From: Methanomassiliicoccaceae archaeon
Lineage (GTDB): Archaea > Thermoplasmatota > Thermoplasmata > Methanomassiliicoccales > Methanomethylophilaceae
NCBI GenBank assembly: GCA_016282555.1
Contig: JAEEKU010000142.1
Coordinates: forward strand, 1 to 22,312
Direction: 5' to 3'
DNA length: 22,312 nucleotides
Part shown: positions 7,781-16,483 of the stretch, piece by piece
Layout of the letters: each line of letters opens with the position of its first letter
Numbering within the stretch: the stretch's first letter is position 1
Translations under genes and position numbers: made by a program
Notes under the pieces: generated by a model
Told to the model about the DNA's origin: nothing
The model's database searches: none
What the model saw: the letters and a program-made list of their open reading frames with translations, nothing else

Positions 7781-8581
7781 GCGCAGAATAATGTGCGGTC
7801 TTCCCTGATCCTCTATGACCTCGCAGTCGACGTCGTAAACCTGGCGGATGTTCTCTCTGGTGAAGACCTCTTCAGGAGTTCCGTAGGCGAAGACCTTTCC
7901 TTCGCTCATCATCATGACTTTGTCGGAATATTTGGCGGCGATGTTCAGATCGTGGCAGATCATGATCGTCAGCATTCCGGATTCGCGGCTGATCTGAGCG
8001 AGAAGCCTGGCTACGCCCAGCTGATGTTTCACGTCCAGGTTGGAAGTCGGCTCGTCCAGCAGAAGAACGCGGGGCTGCTGGGCCAGACCTTTGGCCAGAA
8101 TGACTTTCTGCAGCTGTCCGGCGGAGAGCTCGTTGAGCTGCCTCATGGACAGATCGGCGATCCCCAGGCGATCCAGCATGTCGTACGAGATCTCCAGATC
8201 CTCGTCGAGAGATCCGAATTTGGAATGGGGATGGCGCCCCATCATCACGGTGTCGATAACCGATATGGGAAACGTGTTCGTCACTGTGTACGGGACATAG
8301 CCCATGATCTTAGCCAGACTTTTCACGCTGATGTTGCGGACGTCCTCCCCGTCTATCAGAACGGAGCCTTCCCGGGGCGTGAGTATCTTGTTCATGCAAT
8401 GGATCAGGGTAGATTTCCCCACTCCGTTGGGACCTACGATGGAGACCATCCCGGGCCGGTCGAACTTTACGGTTATCCCCTTGAGAATCGGAAACGAACG
8501 GTATCCGAATACAAGGCCGTCTATATCGATGACTATGCCGCCCTTCGCTGTCTTATCATCATTCTTATTCTCAGCTTCCAT
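7775..8581 (-). CDS. ABC transporter ATPase, FecE/BtuD type
   Basis: The 268-residue cytoplasmic ATPase of a FecBCD/BtuCDF-type importer powers uptake of iron chelates, corrinoids or similar complexes. Walker A is GPNGVGKST at residues 50-58, the signature is LSAGQ at 152-156 (a variant of LSGGQ), Walker B is VLLLDEP at 172-178 and the H-loop is CHDLN with His210. The segment VIDTVMMGRHPHS at 108-120 is typical of this subfamily. At the Q-loop the usual YVPQ reads YVPY (Tyr98), so the normal Gln is replaced or displaced. It is the last gene of a four-gene operon, four bases after the stop of the preceding permease gene. The first 15 residues are a polar extension. The family assignment is firm; the substrate cannot be read from the sequence. 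Confidence 0.95.
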   Translation of the reverse strand: MEAENKNDDKTAKGGIVIDIDGLVFGYRSFPILKGITVKFDRPGMVSIVGPNGVGKSTLIHCMNKILTPREGSVLIDGEDVRNISVKSLAKIMGYVPYTVTNTFPISVIDTVMMGRHPHSKFGSLDEDLEISYDMLDRLGIADLSMRQLNELSAGQLQKVILAKGLAQQPRVLLLDEPTSNLDVKHQLGVARLLAQISRESGMLTIMICHDLNIAAKYSDKVMMMSEGKVFAYGTPEEVFTRENIRQVYDVDCEVIEDQGRPHIILRD

Positions 8582-8585
8582 CGAA

Positions 8586-9647
8586 TCACCAGTTGTTTCT
8601 CTTCATGCGGATCAGAACCAGAATAAACACGGGGCTGCAGATAAGCGCTATCATCACTCCTACCGGCAGGGAAGGAGCGATCATCCTTATCGCTATATCC
8701 GAACCCAGAACCATGACGGAACCGATGGCGGCCGATGCGGGAATGAGACTTCTGCATCCGGATCCGACGAACGCGCGGGCTATATGCGGAGCGACGAGCC
8801 CCACGAAACCTATCGTGCCCGTATAGCACACTATTACAGATGTCCCGACGCTTACGGCGATCAGACACAGTATCCTGAGGCGGTTCGGGTTTATCCCCAG
8901 AGTGAGCGCGCCGTTGTCTCCCTGCGCGACTATATCGATTCTTCTGTGGAAATACATTAAGGGAACGAGAGTCACGGCGACGGCGGCGAAGAACTTGGGA
9001 ACGGAGCCCCAGGACAGGCCGGAAACCGAGCCGATCGACCATGAGTAGACCTGTGCCAGAGTCTCGGGCTCCATCGTGTATTTTATCATCGTGGTCATCG
9101 CGGTGAAGATATACATGACAGCGATTCCGCAGAGTATCATCATGGTCGGAGAGACTTTCTTGAACGCGGATATGAAAACGACGACCGCGGTGGGCACCAG
9201 GGAGAATATGAAAGCGTTCGTGATCTGCCCGTCCAGCTCGTTCAGGAACGGAATGACGCTGAATCCGAAAGACACGCTGACTACCATCCCGAACAGCGCT
9301 CCCGACGATATCCCCAGCGTATAAGGATCGGCGAGAGGGTTCCGGATCAGATTCTGAAGCGCCGCGCCGGAGGCCGCCAGAACCGCTCCCGCGCATACCG
9401 CGCCGATAGCCCTGGGGCCGTTCTCCTCGTACACGATTTTCATTTTGAGAAACGATTCGAAATCCGCCGGCTTGACGCCGTTCAGTCCGTCGATGAAAAT
9501 TCTGTACGCTTCGGAAAGTCCTATATCGATCTGGGAAACCGGCAGGGACAAGAAAATCATCAGAACCGCGATCAGGAAAACGGCGGAAGCGAACAGAATC
9601 CCGTTCCGCCTTTTCCTGCGGAACCATGAAGCCACATCCCGGTTCAC
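8586..9647 (-). CDS. ABC transporter permease, FecCD/BtuC family
   Basis: This 353-residue integral membrane protein has the hydrophobic pattern of a ten-helix FecCD permease. Diagnostic family motifs are GAALQNLIRNPLADPYTLG near residues 93-111, GTIGFVGLVAPHIAR near 270-284 and LPVGVMIALICSPVF near the C-terminus. It forms half of the membrane channel of the importer. Its start overlaps the end of the preceding permease gene by four bases, and its stop is four bases before the ATPase start, so translational coupling is likely. It differs clearly from the adjacent permease, so the channel is probably a heterodimer. Confidence 0.95.
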   Translation of the reverse strand: MNRDVASWFRRKRRNGILFASAVFLIAVLMIFLSLPVSQIDIGLSEAYRIFIDGLNGVKPADFESFLKMKIVYEENGPRAIGAVCAGAVLAASGAALQNLIRNPLADPYTLGISSGALFGMVVSVSFGFSVIPFLNELDGQITNAFIFSLVPTAVVVFISAFKKVSPTMMILCGIAVMYIFTAMTTMIKYTMEPETLAQVYSWSIGSVSGLSWGSVPKFFAAVAVTLVPLMYFHRRIDIVAQGDNGALTLGINPNRLRILCLIAVSVGTSVIVCYTGTIGFVGLVAPHIARAFVGSGCRSLIPASAAIGSVMVLGSDIAIRMIAPSLPVGVMIALICSPVFILVLIRMKRNNW

Positions 9648-10717
9648 CAGATCCCCCTCTTATTGCGCACAAGGATTATCAGAAACAGCGGGGCGCCGAT
9701 GAACGAGCATACCACCCCGACCGGAATGGTATCCAGGCTGGACAGGTACTTGGCGGCGGTATCGGCGAACAGAAGGAACGCCGCCCCGAACGCGGCCGCC
9801 GCGGGAATGACGAAACGGTTGTCCGATCCTATCACCAGCCTGATCATATGCGGGCATATCAGGCCTACGAATCCGATTATTCCGGAATAGGATATGATGA
9901 ACGCGACCATAAGCGCCATCACGGTGAGGCATATGATGCGGATCCTCCTGACGTTCAGACCGAGGCTTTTCGCATTGTTCTCGCCCATCGCCATGATGTT
10001 GAGCTTCTTTGACAGGAGACCTATGACGACGGAGCATACGGCGGTCACCGCGGCGACCATCGTAAGAGAATCCCAGCCGATGGAGTTTATGGTTCCGACC
10101 TGCCATTTGTATACGTCCGCGATGGTCTCCGCATCGGAGGATATCAGGATAAGCATGCTGAACGCGTTGAACATGTACGACAGCGCGGTTCCGATAAGGA
10201 TGATGGTCGCGACCGAATCTCCCAGACGGGAGGAGAACAGTATCATCAGAGCCACCGGGATCATGGCGAAGACGAACGCGTTGCCGGCCATCCCGACGGC
10301 CTCCGATGCTAAAGTGAAACCCGCGGCCATAGCGAGAGACACGCCCAGATAAGCTCCGGAAGAAACTCCGGTCGTGTACGGCTCCGCGAGCGGATTCTTC
10401 ATCAGACTCTGCATAGCAACGCCGGAAACGGCCAGCCCGACCCCCGCCACGATGGCGAAGAACACCCTCGGGAGCCTCACGTCCCAGATTATGTAATCGC
10501 TGAAATATTCCGCGGACTGCGGCTCCGGCACCGCGCCGGTGATATGATTGTAAATGGTCTTGTACACGTCGACGGCCGATATCTCGAAGCCGCCGATGGT
10601 AACGGAAATTGCCAGAGCCGCTGCCATGAACACGATGCAGGCGGCGATAAACGCGACCTTGCGGGCCGCATGCCGCTTGTATTCGGCTCTCATCGATTCG
10701 AATCCGCTTCTGTCCAT
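9644..10717 (-). CDS. ABC transporter permease, FecCD/BtuC family
   Basis: This 357-residue permease is the second channel subunit of the importer. It shows the family motifs GVAMQSLMKNPLAEPYTTG, SGIIGFVGLICPHMIR and IPVGVVCSFIGAPLF, and about ten hydrophobic helices. The ATG at 10717 lies 29 bases after the stop of the binding-protein gene; an internal Met at residue 9 is a less likely start. No good Shine-Dalgarno sequence is seen in that gap. It overlaps the following permease gene by four bases. The pair of unlike permeases suggests a heterodimeric pore as in FecCD, rather than the BtuC homodimer. Confidence 0.95.
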   Translation of the reverse strand: MDRSGFESMRAEYKRHAARKVAFIAACIVFMAAALAISVTIGGFEISAVDVYKTIYNHITGAVPEPQSAEYFSDYIIWDVRLPRVFFAIVAGVGLAVSGVAMQSLMKNPLAEPYTTGVSSGAYLGVSLAMAAGFTLASEAVGMAGNAFVFAMIPVALMILFSSRLGDSVATIILIGTALSYMFNAFSMLILISSDAETIADVYKWQVGTINSIGWDSLTMVAAVTAVCSVVIGLLSKKLNIMAMGENNAKSLGLNVRRIRIICLTVMALMVAFIISYSGIIGFVGLICPHMIRLVIGSDNRFVIPAAAAFGAAFLLFADTAAKYLSSLDTIPVGVVCSFIGAPLFLIILVRNKRGIW

Positions 10718-10746
10718 GGCAACGTAAAAGGTTTAAGAAGGAGGGC

Positions 10747-13146
10747 TTACGCCGATCCTCCTTTGAGTCCGAGATCGGACATCGAAACGAAGAATATTCC
10801 CTTCTGGGCTTCCTCCTGGGTCATTCCGAAGAACTGAGTGCTGTGGGACACGGAATACGAATCGGCCCATTCCTCGGAGAACACTCCGGGGTACAGAACG
10901 TGGGCGACGTAAGCGATCCTGAGAAGCACAGGCATGTCTCCGCACACGACGTATATCTCGTTGTTATAATACGCGTTGGTGTTGGACAGCGCCAGAGGCC
11001 CGGTCTGCAGGGTTTCCTTTCCGTCGGTGAGGGCGGTTCCGCCGTACCAGCTGAAGACTTTTCCGGTAGTGGCCGCGGTCTTGATGTGGATAATCTTATC
11101 GACGTTGTAGTCCTTGAGCCAGAGTCCGAGATCGGTCATTTTCTTGCTGCTGGAGGAGGTTCCGAAGTCGTAATCAGAGAGAGCGAATTCTCCTCCGGCC
11201 GCTACGGCGACTTTGGTGTAGTCGGACGTTCCGGAGCTGATGTAGTTGTAGGTGCTGACGACGTTGTCGGAACCCACGGAATAGCTCAGAGCGGAGGAAA
11301 CGGCGACCCTTACGACGGGGGTGTCGACTCCGACATGCTCCGCGAGTTTTCCGTTGAGATCATCGAGGAAACTGACGCACCACGCTTCGAACGCGGCGAT
11401 ATCCATATCTTTTCCGGTGGCGAAGGAAAGCATCGCGAGATCGGAGATGTATTCCTGCATGTCCGTGCTGGCGGCCTTGAGCCTGATGACGCTGAGCCCT
11501 TTCTCCTTCACTTCGTCTTCGGTGAAGCAGTTGGCATAGGTAGAGGAGCTTCCGGACAGATACTGGGCGGCGTTGTCCGCGGTGATGATCGCGGTGACTT
11601 TGTCTTTGTTGATGTGGTTGGCGGAAAGTTCCTTGTTGAAGTAACCGGCGGAACCTCCGACGCGGTACGCGAGAGGCGTGTTGGGATCGAACTTGGAAGC
11701 GTAGTCGGAGAAGAACGTCTGGTACTCGGGGAAGAGATACGCATCGATCTTTCCGTTGTAAGCGATTCCTTTGATCTCTTTGGAGAGTCCGACGTATTTA
11801 GCCATAAGGAACATGTTGGCGGAACCGGTCATAAGGAACGAATCGATGGGAACGAGGGATTCCGTGTAGTAATCTCCCGCGGTGTAGCGGTTGAGGTGCT
11901 TAACCTTGACGGGGTTTCCGGGAGTCGCAGAGATTATCTTCTCAAGATAGGCGATATCGGAGGCGTCGACGGTTCCGTCGAAGTTGGCGTCGGCATATCT
12001 GTAACCGGAGGCGTCGCCGCTCTGGACAAGATTCCTGAGAAGGGCTACGTCGTCCTGATCGATAACGAGATCCTCGTTCACGTTTCCGTAGACTTCGAGG
12101 GTCGCCGCGATTTCGGACGAATATTTCGCCAGAATAGCGGCGAGTTCGTCCACCATCTGTTTGGAGGACGCATCGGTGATCTGGGAAGCGGATCTCAGGT
12201 GGATGTGCACGAAATACGCGCCGGCGTAACCGATGTAGTCGGTCATGTTCACTTTGGCGCTGTTGTAATAGTTTCCGGTTCCTCCGTCGAGAGTCGCGCT
12301 GTAGTCTATGGGCTGGACGACGGTGCTCATGACGGTAGTTCCGACTTTATCTTTGACCGCGCCCTCCTGCTCCGCGTACATAGCCGCGGCGGCGGAGGAT
12401 CTCGTTATGTCGATGTAGTATTTTCCTTCGTTGCCGGAGATCACCGCGTGTCTGACATCGGCTTCGGTGGCCTCATACCCGTCGACGTAGTCGCCGTATT
12501 TCGGAGCGAATCCGTAGAACTCGTAGGAGAGTTTTTCCGCCCCTTTAATTTCTTCGACGGGCTCGACGTAGGTCTTGGCGTTTTCAACGGGTTCCGGATT
12601 CGTAATCGCCTTATAAATCGCATCGGCGAGAAGGGGAATCTGGGAGGGATCGACGGGCGCGCCGGGTTTGATGGCTGCCGTAAAGAACGTGTTGGTGTAA
12701 TATCCGGCGTACATGAACAGTCCGTCGTTTTCGAAATTGACGTAGTATCCTACCGCGTCGGACAGTCCCTCTTTGACGTAAGTTCCGATCGCGGTGGAAC
12801 CCGATATCGGTTTCCCGATAATATCGGTGTAGTCGTCTTTCACATCTAAGAATTCGGCTTTCGCATCTTTCTTTTTCTCATAGACGTCGAAAGCTATCTC
12901 GTTGTGGAAGCCGTCAGCATCATAGAAAACAGCGGCGGTAATTTCGGAGAAGCCCTCTGCGAGATAGAAGTCTTTTCCAAAGAATCCGCTGTAGTTGTCG
13001 GAGAAGGAAGCGGCTATCTCGGACGCGTCCTCTGCCGTATATTCCGGCTCGGGAGGATTGGGCCCGTGGATAATGCCCCAGCCGACGAGCAGGCCTGCGA
13101 TGACAAGCACTACTGTGGTAACAACTGCTAACCATTTGCTAAGCAT
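10747..13146 (-). CDS. membrane-anchored ABC substrate-binding protein with internal dockerin
   Basis: The 799-residue first gene product of the importer operon has several domains. Residues 5-27 form a single N-terminal membrane anchor or uncleaved signal without a lipobox Cys. Residues 36-185 and 200-345 look like two copies of one unknown alpha/beta domain; both end in a similar helix (LLADAIYKAI, MVDELAAILAKY). Residues 354-405 are a dockerin type I pair of calcium loops: the first has N355, N357, D359, D363 and D366, the second D386, N388, D390, D394 and D397. Residues 412-799 fit a class III (BtuF/FhuD/TroA-like) periplasmic binding protein, with CGDMPVLLRIAYVAHVLYP near 735-753. It should face the outside of the cell and hand ligand to the permeases. 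The normal length for the family is about 300-400 residues, so half of this protein is extra. Confidence 0.85.
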   Translation of the reverse strand: MLSKWLAVVTTVVLVIAGLLVGWGIIHGPNPPEPEYTAEDASEIAASFSDNYSGFFGKDFYLAEGFSEITAAVFYDADGFHNEIAFDVYEKKKDAKAEFLDVKDDYTDIIGKPISGSTAIGTYVKEGLSDAVGYYVNFENDGLFMYAGYYTNTFFTAAIKPGAPVDPSQIPLLADAIYKAITNPEPVENAKTYVEPVEEIKGAEKLSYEFYGFAPKYGDYVDGYEATEADVRHAVISGNEGKYYIDITRSSAAAAMYAEQEGAVKDKVGTTVMSTVVQPIDYSATLDGGTGNYYNSAKVNMTDYIGYAGAYFVHIHLRSASQITDASSKQMVDELAAILAKYSSEIAATLEVYGNVNEDLVIDQDDVALLRNLVQSGDASGYRYADANFDGTVDASDIAYLEKIISATPGNPVKVKHLNRYTAGDYYTESLVPIDSFLMTGSANMFLMAKYVGLSKEIKGIAYNGKIDAYLFPEYQTFFSDYASKFDPNTPLAYRVGGSAGYFNKELSANHINKDKVTAIITADNAAQYLSGSSSTYANCFTEDEVKEKGLSVIRLKAASTDMQEYISDLAMLSFATGKDMDIAAFEAWCVSFLDDLNGKLAEHVGVDTPVVRVAVSSALSYSVGSDNVVSTYNYISSGTSDYTKVAVAAGGEFALSDYDFGTSSSSKKMTDLGLWLKDYNVDKIIHIKTAATTGKVFSWYGGTALTDGKETLQTGPLALSNTNAYYNNEIYVVCGDMPVLLRIAYVAHVLYPGVFSEEWADSYSVSHSTQFFGMTQEEAQKGIFFVSMSDLGLKGGSA

Positions 13147-13186
13147 GTAATCACTCTGTTGGCGGAATATGACATCACGATTCTTG

Positions 13187-13194
13187 TAAATAAA
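13187..13194 (-). promoter_or_regulatory. TATA box of the ABC importer operon
   Basis: On the minus strand TTTATTTA runs 13194 to 13187. Transcription should start near 13167, leaving a leader of about 20 bases containing GAGTGAT close to the ATG, a weak match to Shine-Dalgarno. No clear operator palindrome for a metal regulator stands out between it and the gene. Confidence 0.5.
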
Positions 13195-13308
13195 CGTGCG
13201 TTCGCGCTCCGGAGGATAAAAGATCGATTATTCCCGTTCCGGTTTTCCTGAATTATCCGCTGAACTTCTGCAAACGATTAAGAAACTCCTGAATCATCAC
13301 CGCCGCGG

Positions 13309-15342
13309 ATGTCTGCCGACGAAAAAAAAACCGGAAAACCCGCGCCGAGGGAAAAAAAGGCGCCTACAGCCGAACAGATGGCTGCCAAACAGCAGGAAAT
13401 ATCCGTCACGGAATTCTTCGAAAAGAACAAACAGATTCTGGGATTCGATTCGCGCTCCAAATCCCTCCTCATGGGAATAAAGGAAGCCGTCGACAATTCT
13501 CTGGATGCCTGCGAGGAAGCCGGGATCCTTCCCGATATCAATGTCGTGATCGATAAGGTCGGCGATGAGGAGTACCGCATCTCCGTGGAGGACAACGGTC
13601 CGGGAATCGTCCACAGGATGATCGCCAACGTGTTCGGGCGTCTGCTGTACGGTTCCAGGTTCCATGCGCTCAGACAGTCCAGGGGACAGCAGGGTATCGG
13701 AATATCGGCGACCGTCATGTACGGAAACATCACCACGGGAAAACCCGCGCACGTCCAGTCGAAAGTAGAGGGGGAAGATACCGCATCCGGGATGGACATC
13801 GTCGTGGACACGAAAACCAACCGTCCGATCGTCAGCAACGATCTTCCGTTTATCTGGGAAGGGAAAGAACACGGAACCAAGATCGAGTATACGATAAAAG
13901 GCAGGTATATCGCCGGAAAGCAGTCCGTTTTCGAGTATCTTAAAAACACCGCGATCGTGAATCCCCATGCGGAGATAACTTTCCGCGACCCGGACGGAAA
14001 GAAATACACGTTCGAAAGGGCCACGGAGATAATGCCCCCGAGACCCAAAGAGATTAAGCCCCATCCGGAGGGAATGGAGATCGGGGATCTGCTGAAATAT
14101 TCGGGAAATTCCGCGCAGAAGACCGTATCCGCTTTCCTGAAGAACGACTTTTCCAGAATCACCGAAAGGCTCTGCAAGGAGATACTGGACATATCCGGCG
14201 TGGACGGCGGGAAAAAACCCGGCAGTTTAACGAGAGAGGACGCTATCGCCATTCTGGATGCTATAAAGAAAGTGAAAATCATGGCTCCGCCCACCGACTG
14301 CCTCTCTCCGATAGGGGACACTCTCATCAAGAAGGGGCTGATGCACGTTCTCGACGGGCTGCGCCCGGATTACTACGCCACCCCGGTCACTAGATCTCCC
14401 AAAGCAGTCAACGGGAACCCGTTCGTCGTGGAGGCCGGAATAGTCTACGGCGGAGACATACCGTCGGACAGCCAGATCCAGATTCTGAGATTCGCCAACA
14501 GGGTCCCTCTCCTTTACCAGCAGGGAGCCTGCGCGATAACGAAAGCCGTTTCGGATATGGACTGGAGGAGATACGGGCTGGAGCAGAGGGGCGGAAAGGG
14601 GATCCCGTTCGGCCCCGCGATCATTCTGGTTCACGTCGCGTCCACGAAAGTCCCGTTCACGTCCGAGGGAAAAGAGGCCGTGGCCAATTTCCCGGAGCTT
14701 CAGAGCGAGATCGGACTGGCTCTGAGGCTTTGCGCCAGAAACCTGAAAAGCCATCTGAACAAGATAGAGCGCAAAAACAAAACCCATGCCAAATTCGAAA
14801 TCGTTCAGGAGATACTCCCGGATATGGCTAAGAAAGCGGCGGATCATCTGGGAAGGCCGGTTCCCAGTCTGGACCGGACCATCACCCGCATTATGAATGT
14901 GGTGTGGATAGAGCCCTCCGTCAAAAAAGACGGAAAGCAGAAACGCACGTTCACTTACAAGGTATACAATTACACCAGCATCCCCAGGACGTTCAGGCTT
15001 CACGCGCATCTTCCCAAGGAATGCATCAAGGATCTCTCGATCTATTCCTCCCCGTTCTTCCTGGATATCAACGAAGAGGGGAAAGCGAACTGGGAGATCA
15101 GGGATATCCAGCCGTCCGCCAGCGTCACCGTGGAGTTCGTCCTTACCGGCGAGATGGCGGAGACTTTCGATGCCGACGACATCTACTTCTCCGGGCTCAA
15201 TCCGGTCATGGTCATGGGCGCCGAAATGCTTCCGGGAGACTGGGGAATCAAAGGAATGGAGATTATCGAAACCGAAGAGGATATCAGAGAAGAGGAAGAG
15301 GAAAGCGAGATGACGGAGGAGGAAGATCTTGACGATGAATGA
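13309..15342 (+). CDS. top6B: DNA topoisomerase VI subunit B
   Basis: This is the ATPase subunit of the type IIB topoisomerase that relaxes and decatenates DNA. The GHKL ATPase boxes are plain: EAVDNSLDA at residues 59-67, DNGPGI at 95-100 and SRGQQGIGIS at 124-133. A helix-two-turn-helix region follows, then the transducer domain with STKVPFTSEGKEAV. After about residue 555 comes an extra beta-rich domain like the Ig-fold C-terminal domain of the Methanosarcina enzyme, ending in a tail of Asp and Glu. The length of 677 residues is long compared with about 530 in Sulfolobales. A weak TATA-like GATTAAGA lies about 30 bases before the ATG. The reading frame of top6A begins within its last codons. 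The identification is certain. Confidence 0.98.
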   Translation: MSADEKKTGKPAPREKKAPTAEQMAAKQQEISVTEFFEKNKQILGFDSRSKSLLMGIKEAVDNSLDACEEAGILPDINVVIDKVGDEEYRISVEDNGPGIVHRMIANVFGRLLYGSRFHALRQSRGQQGIGISATVMYGNITTGKPAHVQSKVEGEDTASGMDIVVDTKTNRPIVSNDLPFIWEGKEHGTKIEYTIKGRYIAGKQSVFEYLKNTAIVNPHAEITFRDPDGKKYTFERATEIMPPRPKEIKPHPEGMEIGDLLKYSGNSAQKTVSAFLKNDFSRITERLCKEILDISGVDGGKKPGSLTREDAIAILDAIKKVKIMAPPTDCLSPIGDTLIKKGLMHVLDGLRPDYYATPVTRSPKAVNGNPFVVEAGIVYGGDIPSDSQIQILRFANRVPLLYQQGACAITKAVSDMDWRRYGLEQRGGKGIPFGPAIILVHVASTKVPFTSEGKEAVANFPELQSEIGLALRLCARNLKSHLNKIERKNKTHAKFEIVQEILPDMAKKAADHLGRPVPSLDRTITRIMNVVWIEPSVKKDGKQKRTFTYKVYNYTSIPRTFRLHAHLPKECIKDLSIYSSPFFLDINEEGKANWEIRDIQPSASVTVEFVLTGEMAETFDADDIYFSGLNPVMVMGAEMLPGDWGIKGMEIIETEEDIREEEEESEMTEEEDLDDE

Positions 15343-16423
15343 CAGACAGAAAACGGCTCTCGGCAGCCTGACGGGCGTAGTGGAGAATATATACGATCAG
15401 CTCGACGGCGGAGAGATACCCTCTATGGAGCTCCCGCTCAGATCGAAGAAGAACATCGAGTTCGACAGCCGGCACAGCGTGTGGAAATACGGGGATCTGA
15501 AAACATCCCGTACCGCGAAGACCGTCAACGGAGCCGTAATGATGCTCAGGACGGTTTACACGTCGGATTTCATCAACGAAATGATCCGCGACGGCAAATC
15601 CTCGACTTTAAGGGAAATGTATTACATCTCCGAGGGCTGGAACAACGCGAAGTTCCACTCGCAGGACGAAAGCAACCTCCTGGCGGAGGATCTCGAGACC
15701 ATTACAGGCTGCATGAGGGAGGACTTCAAACTCCGCCCGGAGGAATCCGGGGCCCACGTGTACGGGGATCTGAACTTCGAAACCATGACCAAAAAGGGAA
15801 TGAAGAAAGTCAACTGCATCGACGACGTGTCGGAGGCGGGTTTCGCCGTTCCTTATAAAGTCGAGGACGACACGTTCCGCATAGATCCGGGAAACACGAA
15901 ATTCATCATGGCTATAGAGACGGGAGGTATGTACGCGAGGCTCATTGAAAACGGGTTCCCCGAAAAATACGGATGCGCCCTCGTTCATCTGAGCGGACAG
16001 CCCGCGAGATCCACCAGACGCCTCATCAAAAGGATGAACGAGGAATTCGGGCTTCCGGTGACCGTTTTCACCGACGGGGATCCGTGGTCTTTCAGAATCT
16101 ACGCCTCCGTGGCTTACGGGGCGATCAAAACCGCGCACATCTCCGAATATCTGGCGACTCCGGCCGCCCAGTTCATCGGAGTCACCGCTTCCGATATTCT
16201 CAACTACGATCTCCCCACGGACAAGCTCAACGACAAAGACATCGGCGCTCTGAACGCGGAACTCACCGATCCCAGATTCACCGACGAGTTCTGGGTGACC
16301 GAGATCCAGGCCATGCTCGGCATGAAGAAGAAATCAGAACAGCAGGCGCTGGCCAAATACGGCCTCGATTACGTAACGGACACCTATCTTCCCGAAAAAC
16401 TCACGGACATGGGCGTCCTCTGA
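15335..16423 (+). CDS. top6A: DNA topoisomerase VI subunit A
   Basis: This is the DNA-cleaving subunit, related to Spo11. The winged-helix region carries REMYYISE, where the second Tyr is the expected active-site nucleophile (residue 97 counting from this ATG). The Toprim domain supplies the magnesium ligands: Glu in AIETGG (residue 195) and DGD at 247-249. The length of 362 residues is normal. The gene overlaps top6B by eight bases. An in-frame TTG two codons upstream is an alternative start; it sits 6 bases after the AGGAGG motif at 15317-15322, while the ATG is 12 bases away. That motif is also part of the codons for the acidic tail of subunit B, so the two chains are probably made in equal amounts by coupling. 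Confidence 0.97.
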   Translation: MNDRQKTALGSLTGVVENIYDQLDGGEIPSMELPLRSKKNIEFDSRHSVWKYGDLKTSRTAKTVNGAVMMLRTVYTSDFINEMIRDGKSSTLREMYYISEGWNNAKFHSQDESNLLAEDLETITGCMREDFKLRPEESGAHVYGDLNFETMTKKGMKKVNCIDDVSEAGFAVPYKVEDDTFRIDPGNTKFIMAIETGGMYARLIENGFPEKYGCALVHLSGQPARSTRRLIKRMNEEFGLPVTVFTDGDPWSFRIYASVAYGAIKTAHISEYLATPAAQFIGVTASDILNYDLPTDKLNDKDIGALNAELTDPRFTDEFWVTEIQAMLGMKKKSEQQALAKYGLDYVTDTYLPEKLTDMGVL

Positions 16424-16456
16424 ACCGAATTTATTTCCTTCATGAAGGACAGTGCC

Positions 16457-16463
16457 TTATACG
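16457..16463 (+). promoter_or_regulatory. TATA-like element deciding the aminotransferase start
   Basis: TTATACG begins at 16457, 27 bases before the ATG at 16484, the spacing expected for a leaderless start. A second AT-rich element, ATTTATTT, lies at 16429-16436, just after the top6A stop. It could serve a start about 25 bases further on. Confidence 0.4.
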
Positions 16464-16483
16464 GAAACGAAAATCACGCCTTC

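Noticed and set aside
10843..12849. A very long open frame of 668 codons on the plus strand opposite the binding-protein gene
   Set aside because: Its predicted protein is low-complexity (Gly, Val, Asp) and matches no fold, while the opposite strand encodes clear dockerin and binding-protein motifs with a promoter. It is a shadow produced by codon bias.
13278..14330. A 350-codon frame on the minus strand within top6B
   Set aside because: The plus strand carries unmistakable GHKL ATPase motifs; the antisense product is rich in Ser and Phe without domain features.
16442..16483. Start of the aminotransferase at the upstream ATG
   Set aside because: The extra 14 residues do not look like the family N-terminus, and a TATA element falls inside this stretch at the right distance for the downstream ATG. 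It is not excluded.
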